Source: Siphonodentalium dalli
Lineage: Eukaryota; Mollusca; Scaphopoda; Gadilida; Siphonodentaliidae
Direction: 5' to 3'
Assembly: GCA_032622095.1 (NCBI GenBank)
Contig: CP136063.1
Coordinates: 83,365,980-83,429,979, forward strand
Length of the DNA stretch: 64,000 nt
Positions 50,201 through 62,200 of the stretch are shown piece after piece. Position numbers and translations under genes: made by a program. Positions within the stretch are counted from its first letter, which is position 1. Each line of letters opens with the position of its first letter. Under the pieces are notes generated by a model. That model was not told where the DNA came from, did not search any database, and saw only the letters and a list, made by a program, of their open reading frames with translations.

Positions 50201-53200
50201 TCATACATGTAGCTAATAAGCTATAGCACTAAAATGAAGGTCAGTTAGGTAATGCAGTCCTATTCAGTAGGCCTAATACTATTTGTCGGAATCACTATCA
50301 TCACGACAACTTTTGCATTCCGCAAACTATTTTTTGTTTGCATTGTCTTCTACCAATCGGAAATTCGCCCACACTTCTGATTTACGCGATTCCATTTAGA
50401 TAATAGCCGTCTTGAAGCGTCTTCCCTTCTCAAAATTCAACACGAAATAATACCTGAGGGGTGTCTATCAGATGACAGATTCACTAATTCAGTGACGTCA
50501 TTGCTTTGAACTATCCCGCCTTGATACACAGTGACTGCACACATGCTCTTGTCGGAAGATCAGAGAAAACTTCAAAGGGCCGGAATTGATTGAAGGTCGC
50601 CGACACTTGCAGACAGTTCGAGAATTGCTACTAAGTATCTGATACTACCGCGTGTACCAATTAATGCTTGCATTGCACTCTACTATCGGTGACACAGGGT
50701 TTAGTATTAGTTTTGCATCATTTAACCTAATATTTTGAGGATTATTCACGTTCACATTCAACTGATAACGGGATGCGGTTTCGTCCGGTTCATTTTTTTC
50801 TAACCGGTTACGTCGCTAACCCGATGCTAACCGATCGCTAACCGGATGCTAACCGGTTAAACGCCTAACCGTTTCAGCTCTAGTTACAACCACTTAATTG
50901 GGGGTGGGGTGGCAAATAGGAGGATGGGTTCTGGTTTTGACCCCCAACTTTGGTATTCAGTGGAATATCTGTTGTAATTAGACCAACAAATGGCCACATT
51001 TAGAATATTTTCAACTTCATGAGGGATGGGTTGTTGGAAATTTCCAACAGTTGGAGAGCTTGAAGTACCAGTTGTAAAATACATAGTTTGGTCCAGTTGG
51101 GAGTCGACTGGCTATAAGTCAGGGTTTGCAGTTGGAAATTTCAAGTTGAACACCCTCTGCCCCCTGCCTGTCAAAGAAGACCTGCTACATGTAGCTTTGT
51201 CACTGTTTACAACTACTTGTTTTAGAGTGATTTGACAAGTAATGACTATTGTAGTCTTCAGAGTCCCAGTATTCTCGTCTTGAAAGTCAGGTGAACACTC
51301 CACAGTCATTGACTGTCTTGTTATTAATAATTTTACTAATATTCTTATGTTTCAGTTTCCAGATGGTGAATCCGGCTCCCCATATGTGTTCATATGTAGC
51401 CACCCTCAAGAACTGATAGTAAAATTCCCTATCAAAGGAAAACACAAAATATGTAAGTTTTCATGTAATTTACCCTAAATTAACCATTTCATTATTACAT
51501 ACTCATGGACAAATTGTTTCCTTAGGAAATGTTCAGATAAGTTCAACAAACAGACTTTTTCCATCAATGAATAGCAATCCTTCTGACTTTAATATCTGTC
51601 TGTCATCTGAATAATTTCCTGAATAATCCATGTGAATAATAGACCATTCCAATGTACACACTTTTAAACTTGATGAGTGAATCAATTTAGTAAAGAAATG
51701 GTTATTCCTTGATTGAATGCAGATTCTCCCATTCAGTTTTACCAGATAACATCAGAATTGTCCTAGAGATGTTTATGAACTCAAAATCTGAACCTTTATG
51801 AAAATGAACTCATCAAAGGGTGAAAGGGCAACACAAAGTATATTAACCCTGCCATGACTAGAGCTTCCTGAAATTTGGCAAAAACCCTGTGCCAATGCAT
51901 TCTCTTATAGGGAGCCTCGCTTATATAAGAGAATACATTGGCCTAACAATATTGAGCTAAAATTACAGGCCAAGGTCAAATATGGGTAAATTATTTTTAC
52001 ATGAATTACAGCCCTTTTTCGACTTAGAATTTGACCGATTTTCATAACATTTAGGTTTCCAACTGATAACTCCTGTTTGGATTATTTGATCTGAACCAAA
52101 GCTGGTATGTGTGTTTCCCAACCGAAAATACAGGCCAAGTTTGAATATAGTTCTGTCCAATTATTTTCACATAAGTTACAACCCTTTCTCAACTTAGAAT
52201 TTGACTGCATTTTGGGATTATTAAGGGATTATCAGATATTTGTAAGTTAAAATTGTATTTTGCAAAATGGCTAACAGGCGTATTTTGCCACGCCCTACCG
52301 ATGCTCTTGTTGACTATTAGTTAAAATAACAGTGATTTAAGGCCAAAGAAAATTAAATGTCTGATTTGGGTTACAAGCGGAAAAAAAATAGGGTCGGTAG
52401 GTCATCTTAAAATTTTAACTGTTTAATTGTTTTATTTTGACATATTCTTATGACTTTTCATATGTGTATTTTATTCTTCAAGATTGACAAAGAACTACTT
52501 TTTATTATTTTTGTATAAATTTTAATATTACACAATACTTTTACTTAGAAATCAACCCATTCTGAGATGCTTAAATGTGTTTTTCCGCCAAGGAGAAGCC
52601 CTCAACTGAACTATATGGATTACGTCTCCGGCCTTGTGTCAATCAGGAGGGTTAAAATTTTATTGCTGTGCCGACCCCACTCACATCCGTGTCCAGATTA
52701 GTCTCGCATAAATACACCCGCATTCTATCTATTGTCTAGTCAGTTTTTATTCCTCCTCGCCAGGACAGGATCGTTTCTATTTTCTCAAGGTTGTATCTTT
52801 CTGTGTTGCGAGTTTATCGACTCAATATTTATTGTTGATATTACAAACTTGCAATTTATTGTACCCGATAGTTAATTAATATTTCTCACATCCGAAACGG
52901 GAACTTTTTTCGTTTCACTGTATCCGTAATTTGTTTCCGTGTTTTCTGTTTTCCTCAAGACGGCTTTATCTTCCAACAATTGGAATTAAGATGGCCATCT
53001 TGACAATGACTAAAGAAGCACATAGCTTACTTGTGGCAAAACCACATAGTGCATATTGTGCCACACATACTAGTCTAGGCTGTGCTGGGGGGTGATCGTC
53101 GCACATCGGGGGAATTTATGCGACCATCATTTTCTTATGGGAAAATTACTCTAGTTTTCGAATTCAGAGGGCGCCGAGCCGAGATAGGTGACAAAATATA

Positions 53201-56200
53201 ACTTTCCACTATGTTTCATAGGGTACCCTACCTAAAAAATGACATATTTTCAAAGGTTAACAGGCATTAGCCAACTGGTTAACAGGGCAGCAACATCGGA
53301 AAGATTGTAAACATATATGCAAAATATGGAACGAATATAGACACTTAATCCGATTCAACATCGTTTTCCTGCTTTCGTTCTGATTTCGTGACGTCATGGT
53401 AAAATATGTAGCGTGACGCGTCAAAAATTCATGGCGATTCAGACAAAGTGTTGTGCGTCAACTCTGTGCAAAGATAGCATATCTGTCGAATTCTTCCAAG
53501 TTATATATTTTTGGAAATGGAAGGGTACCCCCTATATAATGATGTTCATACTTACATTATATCTTTCCAAGTATTGACATAATAGACAAAAACTTAACCC
53601 TCCCCCCAATTTCACAAATAACCACATATATGTGCCCATGGAGTTTGTGTCCACCAAATAAATTGACAATGCACAGTTTACCTGTTCATGTTGTGTAGAA
53701 TCGTACGGCGACACTGATAATGTAAAACATCGTTCAAATCCTAGATTAGGAAGGTAATAAAATCAAAGATGGCGTCCAAGATGGCCGCCAATTTTTATAT
53801 TGACACTCTATACACCAGATGTATGGTAACCGGACTAGATCATCGCGAGTGCTTTATGTAATATGGCCTTGTCTTGGATGGAGTCTGTATCTTAATACGT
53901 ATAAGGCAATTGGCGACGTAAAACCGATGATGAAGACCAAAATGGCCGCCAAAATAAACAGAACTGTTCCGATAAAACGACCAACTTCTGAGTTGCAATA
54001 AAATCACATGGTATGACTGTTGTAGCTTTTTTGTTCGTACATATATGTCGTTGTGTCCAACATGATCCGTATCTGAAGAAACTAGGGACATTAAGATAGT
54101 AACTGTTCATTAATTTCTCGAAATAACGACATCATATAATGTCAAATTGCCTAAATAGGACCGAATTTCAAACTGACATCCAATCATTTGATGGTATATA
54201 TGTCAATGTTCTGCTACACGATGCTACAACTGCAAACATCCACATTAGTATAGCAATAATGGAAGCCACAATGCCGATTAAAACATGCCTATGCAGTGTA
54301 TGCACTAATAGTTATATATTCAATTATCAATAAATAAAGGAGTTTTTCCATGCTAGTAGCACATTAGACCCGCAATCGTAAACCGTCTGGAGATAACGGA
54401 CCTATACAATAATTGCGGATATTTTGTTTATACGAAAATGTTGGCCAACTGTGTTCACAATACCCCGCTAATGTCGTCAACTGCTTACCATGGTAGTTGG
54501 TTTCTACGTTCAAAGAAGCGATGTTCCAATGTAATAACGGACATTAATCACCAGCAATTTAGACCGAACTAAAACTGTTTTCTCTACATTTCCTCGGGAT
54601 GCCACCCCGCACTGAAATGGGTGTTTACATAAGCAGTTCTAACTCGTATTTGTTTAGTACTTCTCAACTCTGAAGATTTAGATAACAATAAACGGTTTCA
54701 TATTCGATGCAAATACTCATTTTATGAACTATTCGCAGTTGCAACCGATAGTTTAAATCAATTTCCCACCAATGTACTATAGTCATGGGTGGTTGACGAG
54801 TTAATTCACAGGTTTATGCCCTCACTTCCATATCATTTTATTTCACACCTGCAGTTCAGGTTTCACGTCGCTGTCGCAATATATTAATACATCTATTGAG
54901 CGTTTTGTTATGATGATCATCCATTTCGTCAAGAGACGAAAAAATAATAAGTTTCTGCCATATTTTATATTGGATAAGGCCTATCCACTCGTAGACAATT
55001 TCGTTAGACATTTAACCACCGATAACATGACTTCATCATGCTGGTACTTATCAGCAACGAGTAACATACATCTATCGGATCTACACAGCCGGTGACACGA
55101 TTAAGTTGACGTTCTGGTCTTATGTGAACCTAATTTAATCATTAGCTGTCAACTCGGGGAACACTATAAAAAAGTTGGTTGGCACATGTGCGCGGGCATT
55201 TCTGCCAAGTACGATAAGCCGAGAAGTTGCAATAGTTAATTCACTGTGACAGTATTGTTGGATTAAATTGACTTGACCAATCATATGATGCAATCCAATT
55301 ACTCTTCAGCTGGATACGTGATTGTTCACAACAAGTAATTGTTTATCATAAGTAATTCATAAATGGCACTGAATGGCATGGGTATATATAATAGAAAAAT
55401 GGACGAATTTTATTAATATTGGGACTAAATTCAAATTATAAGAAATATTTCTTTTTTCGATTTAATAAGGTGGCGATTTAGAATCGACAATTTTGAAGAC
55501 AAATTAACTTCAATCGCATAACCTTAGTCGAGACTAGATCCATTTATTAAATGTAACACTTAACTGGTTTTCAAAGGGCAAATATGTTTGCATTATTTGT
55601 GTGCAATTTTACACGTACATTACCATAACTCAAAGCATGAAGTATCTCGATCTAAATTCCTACCAGGTGTACACATAAGAAAGTAGAGAGATTACTAATT
55701 TAATATGCTGGAAGCAAAGGGTGTTGCTACTTTCGAAGTTTCATATGTGTGGGATACTATGTATAAGTTTACTATATGCCTTGCCCCATGTCGCAGAAGA
55801 ATCCATATTATAGGTCCAACAGCCATCAAATGTCCGACTGCGATTGTCTATATATGTCATACATTCAATCCAACATTCAAACAAGAACGTGTGTCATTGT
55901 CGAATATAGGACCGTCGCCACATGCAACGATGGAACCTGGTTTGATTGTATGGTGCTCACAAGGTAAACTTACTCAAAATATAACGACCCATTACGGCTT
56001 CAAATTCCTCAATATTAAGCTAAAATAAGGATTTAAATCAATTGTTTTCTGGAACGTCTACTTAGATGAATGCACGCAATAACTACCACACCTATGTTCA
56101 TTATCTGATATTTGTGACAATCGTCGCATGCTTGCATATATGCTTTCGGTCAGATACATATAACTGGTTCACGCATATCGTAAAATGTATCCTGGGGACA

Positions 56201-59200
56201 ATTAACAGAATCATGAATATTTGACATATATAAGATACGTAGGTTGTTCCATTGCAGAAAATTGGCGATCGTGCAAAGGAGCTGCTAATTATTGTTTGTG
56301 TTAAAAGTACTCCACGGCTACTATATTTCTTGAGAATGTCCTACCTGTAGCGGTTATACTCTATTTTGATTAAAAACTAATTCCGCGGCTATGGCTGATA
56401 ACATGTGACCAACGAGTAGTCATCCCGTTGCTTGAAATTGATCAGCATCAGTGAAAGGGACACATTTAGTATGACAAGCATCATTCTAATGCTGAGCAAC
56501 TGAGTATATGACATTTTGAGCACGTCTTCTAACTGTGTGGCTTTCTAATCCTTGCACTTTTCATCTTTGGTTAATTGCCGAGATTGCCCCATACTGATAT
56601 ATAAATTGGATGATATAGTTTTATCCCATTCGAGTACTGTACGTGATTATCATAGTTGGGTACGTGTGACGGAGAGTCGTGTGATACCTACAGTGTGAGA
56701 CCAACTTTCATGGATCCAAATTTCATGGAACATAGCACAATCAATACCACGGCCTCACACTTACCGTTATCATTTAAAGCATTTAATAGTATTTACAAAT
56801 GAGGGGTCAGTTTTGATAATATTCTACCTGTTCCAACCAAACCTGAAAGTTGGTTCTGTGCAACATTCTTGGGGTAATTAGCTCCAAGTAACTTGATATT
56901 ATTTAAAATGACCAATGCCTTGTATGAAGTTAAATACTGAATGCATATAATGTGTTTAAATATATTGTGATAGCAACGCGAATTCTGAACAGCCGGGAAG
57001 ATATAAAATAATATGGAAGCGAATGCATATATATAACTCGCCGAAGGCATCAGCCACTACTCAGACATACAAGATCTATAGTACATTAGCAGGACAATAA
57101 TTATACTATTGGTCGTCAATGTGTATTCAATAAAATAATTAATACACCTGCAACCACGCATATCAAGCGGCATAGAATTAAGTACAGATAAGCAAATACT
57201 CAAATGAACTGCTTAAGTAAATAAGCATAAATCCACGTCTGATGGGACCATAGCGAGAATATAACGACACAGATACGTATTTTGTCAGATTTGTTTGAGA
57301 TTTGTTTCTGTTATTTCAATAGAACATCACTTCAATGAACGTGAAAATCAATTACCCCAGTACGCATTGACAACATTGATGAGATATATAAAATAAATTG
57401 TCCATTCTTTGCATACCCGCACTTATCAGGATTCTAAATTGGTTGTTATTGCTTGACGGTTTGTGTAAGCGGGTCTAATGAGTCATTACCGTGGACACCT
57501 ACATTGGTTATTGAGGATTGAATATGTATATTTAGTCGGCATTGTAGCTTCAATTCTTATTGTACTAATATAAAAGTCAGCAGTTTCATCACCAAGCAGA
57601 ACGTTGACTTGTATACCACAAAATGGATGTCAGGTTGAAACACTATCCCATTGTGGCAATTTGGCATTGCATGTCGATTTCGAGAAATAAAATGGGCATT
57701 TAATTTCTCAATGCCAACAGTTTTATTGGATTCTGATCACATTATCAAGAGACATATATGCACGAACGAATAAGCTACAAAACTCATAACATGCAGATGA
57801 CATAACATTGCAACTCGGAAGCAGGTAATTTTATCGGAACATTTTTTAGTTTTATGGCGGCCATTTTGGTCTCACTCCATCGTTGGTTTTACGTAACCAG
57901 TTGACTTATACATATTACAATACAGCCTCTATGAAATAAAGATCAGTTACAACCGGTGTGCACACTCAGTGTGCACAGAGTGTCGATATTAAACTTGGCA
58001 GCCATCTTGGACGCCATCTTGAATTTTATTACCTTCATAATCTAGGATTTGAACGGAATCTTACATTCTCCATGTCCCCGGATGGTTCTGCCCTATATGA
58101 CACTACAAAATGTGCATTGTCGATGTTTTATTGGAAACAACCTGCATGGGTGCATTTAAGTGGATATTTGTGAAATTGGGGTGAGGGTTAAGCTTTTCTC
58201 GATTAGTTTACCATTTGGAGATATATAATAAAGATAGGAAAATCATTTTGTAGGCAATACCCTTCCATTTGCAAAAATATTTAACTTGGAAGAATTCGAC
58301 AGATATGCTATATTTGCACAGAGTTGATGATCTAGTCCGGTTACCATACATCTGGTGTATAGAGTGTCAATATAAAAATTGGCGGGCATCTTGGACGCCA
58401 TCTTGGATTTTATATTACCTTCCTAATCTAGGATTTGAACGATGTTTTACATTATCAGTGTCGCCGTACGATTCTACACAATATGAAAAGGTAAACTGTG
58501 CATTGTCAATTTATTTGGTGGACACAAACTGCATGGACACATATATGTGGTTATTTGTGAAATTGGGGTGAGGGTTAAGTTTTTGTCTATTATGTCAATA
58601 CTTGGAAAGATATACTGTAAGTATGAACATCATTATATAGGGGGTACCCTTCCATTTCCAAAAATATATAACTTGGAAGAATTCGACAGATATGCTATCT
58701 TTGCACAGAGTTGACGCACAACACTTTGTCTGAATCGCCATGAATTTTTGACGCGTCACGCTACATATTTTACCATGACGTCACGAAATCAGAACGAAAG
58801 CAGGAAAACGATGTTGAATCTGATTAAGTGTCTATATTCGTTCCATATTTTGCATATATGTTTACAATCTTTCCGATGTTGCTGCCCTGTTAACCAGTTG
58901 GCTAATGCCTGTTAACCTTTGAAAATATATCATTTTTTAGGTAGGGTACCCTATGAAACATAGTGAAAAGTTATATTTTGTCACCTATCTCGGCTCGGCG
59001 CCCTCTGAATTCGAAAACTAGAGTAATTTTCCCATAAGAAAATGATGGTCGCATAAATTCCCCCGATGTGCGACGATCACCCCCCAGCACAGCCTAGACT
59101 ATACGGCGTGATGACTATCATGACTTACAATTGAGGACGCAATGTAGTACGGTATGCGATGTCTCCTAATTTCGTGCTACACGTGTTTCACTTTACATAA

Positions 59201-62200
59201 GTTTCCGTCGACTCGCTTCGGTTATTTCGTAAGTTCCGTTGCTTTGTATCCTAATGTATACTGCCAAATCATACATGGCACTGCTCTGTTAATTCGCAGA
59301 AAGTTGCACAGGACAGCCATATCCTCCTTTGTAATAATTTACATGAATAAATACGAAAGATAGTACTTGTTATCACTATCAGATGACAATTCACATTTCT
59401 TTCGACTGAGCGATCTGTAATATTGTTTTAACGATCAATACCTGCGAATCTACGCCCGCCAGTATGTATGAGCGCGTGGTCTTGTTAGACACATGACAAA
59501 TGTAATAACACATTACATCGACTTCAAGGTATTTAGAAAATTCTACCTTGTCTATCACGATTAAATATCATATAACTCATTGTATCATCAGTACAATAGT
59601 TACTAACACTCCGTAACAGGGGGATGGTATTCGTTATCACATATATAACCACACTTCGAATTGATGTGTTGTCTGACGTTCTAAATATTGTGTTGCATTC
59701 TTTACATCCATGTATGTACAGTTTGGGTTCCTACGAACTATTGTTCACCAACTGCAATGAAGTGAAAACTTTGTGGCCTGACACTAAGCCATCTTACCGT
59801 AGGCTCTAATATGCCTCGGCGTGGGCGAGCTTGCAATGATGTATTGCACGCCGTAATAGTTCCATACATTGTACATGACAATCATATCATATCAGGGCCT
59901 CATGTATGCTGTCAGAACTGACTACTAGTATGCTTACATATGGTGCACAGTTTTCATCCCAATACTGACATACTTTGCAGTTTCATCAGTGAATGATAAC
60001 GGCAAACAGCGAAATAGAAAGAATACATATTGTCACGTGCTCCAGATTCACTGCCAATAGTCTTTCCAGTAGAGACCATCACTTGGCTCACTAACTTCTA
60101 TTTCCACATATATCAAAACGATATTCTGCCACATGGCTTTCACTCGTGTATGATGCGCAGTTACATGCAACACATTTATATTGCGCAGAATATCAGAAAG
60201 GACTGCATTTGTATTGTTACATGTCTAAAGCGAGCTTACATGCGCAGCGTTTATATTGCGCACATCTACTGCCAATATATTTCCGAAACCGGCCATGACA
60301 TGGCTCTTCGTCTATGGCGGCTGTTCTGGGTGGGGAAGACTCGTTGTCACGTGACGCTCTTGCTCTCATAGACATAGCGCACCAGCCAAATGGCCTTCTG
60401 TCTCTTCCCCATGGTGCAGTGGCCCACATCATTACAAGATGGGGTCCAGTCGATCCCCTGGAATAGTAATACCTTCGGGATACATCCGGGCCTGCTCCTC
60501 CGCAGTCATGTGATCATAGTGGTATATCATCGACATATCCACTGATTATGTGACAAAACGATTCGATACAATCATGACGAAAATACAGGCATTCGTATCT
60601 TCACGTCCGCTGTAAGCGCACTTTCCTAACGGAAACCGCCTAGTTCTTGCCTATGTGCATTCGGAACTCATCGTCCTCATATACGAGAAAAGACAGTATC
60701 TTACCTGTCATAGCAGGTAAGATCACGTGGCCAGGGGTATAACGTGATTTTATATTAACCTTACTTTATACTCAATAACCTAGGTTGTATTGTGTTATGT
60801 ATATTAACCTTGCTTTGTTATAACTAACAGCATGTCTTGCAGTCGAACATGATTCGAATTTGATGGCCACACACCGTGCAGGTTGCTCATTCACGGGTGT
60901 ATTACTTGTTATAGTTGGGTAAGGGCATATTAGTCAATGATTACCTACTTTGAGCAACCGTACCAGTCTTTACCTCGGGCAGGACCAGTTCTGGCCCCCC
61001 AGGTCCTGCTACGGCAGTTGAACCAATGGTAGGCGGGTGCTGCATGTGGTTGATTCGGGAAACCAATCTTCACGGGCGATTGCTCCGGCACCTTTCTCTC
61101 AGGTGCCTAATGGTGGTGGCAATACGATTATTAAATTTTGAACAAATTCACATCGATATACTATTATTCCACATAGAGTGAAATTTCCATCAGTATTTTG
61201 ATTTCGGCCTGGATTCCTGCCACGAAGATCTGTTTATAGGCCACCACAATTATTGGGCACCTGGGAGAAGCCTTGGCGGCTGTTCTGGGTGGGGAAGACT
61301 CGTTGTCACGTGACGCTCTTGCTCTCACAGACATAGCGCACCAGCCAAATGGCCTTCTTACTCTTCCCCATGGTGCAGTGGCCCACATCATTACAAGATG
61401 GGGTCCAGTCGATCCCCTGGAATCGTAATACCTTCGGGATACATCCGGGCCTGCTCCTCCGCCGTCATGCGATCATAGTGGTATGTCATCGACATTTATT
61501 CCAGTTTGGTCAGGACCACCTGCATTTGGGGGATTCCATGGAAGGGGCTTCCTCTGATCAAAATGGCTCATCAGAACTTATTCCCTCTGGCCTTGGGGGC
61601 GCAGCTTGATGATGCCCCAGAATTTGAGGGGGTGACCTTGGACAGGACATAGCTACTTATCCCAAATGCAAGAGCATTTGTCTTGCGTCGAACCATTTCA
61701 GAGTAGGCCTCTTCCACAGTCTGGTATCCCAACCTGATGCAGCCAATTCTGTTGGCTGGCGTCGATCTTAACATGCTTCTCTGCATCGCGTGGCGTCGGC
61801 AGGTTTGACGACGATGAGCAAGAATCGCGGGTCGACAGTGGGTCACCAGGCACACTGTCGGACGAGGATTCTGATGTTCCGCTGGTAAGTGATTTTGTAC
61901 AGGATGAGGATACAGGTTGATATCTTATATTGCTTCATTTAATTCAACAATTTGCGATAAGTACAAGTATTTATCTCAGTCAGGAAAGATCCAGCACTGT
62001 AGCCTTTGGAGGATGTTCTGGGTGGGGAAGACTCGTTGTCACGTGACGCTCTTGCTCTCATAGTCTAGACATAGCGCACCAGCCAAATGGCCTTCTGACT
62101 CTTCCCCATGGTGCAGTGGCCCACATCATTACAAGATGGGGTCCAGTCGATCCCCTGGAATCGTAATACCTTCGGGATACATCCAGGCCACTCCTTCACC

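Noticed and set aside
53071-59101. Polinton/Maverick.
   Set aside because: Too short, a 3-bp rather than 6-bp duplication, and no DNA polymerase, integrase or capsid frame.
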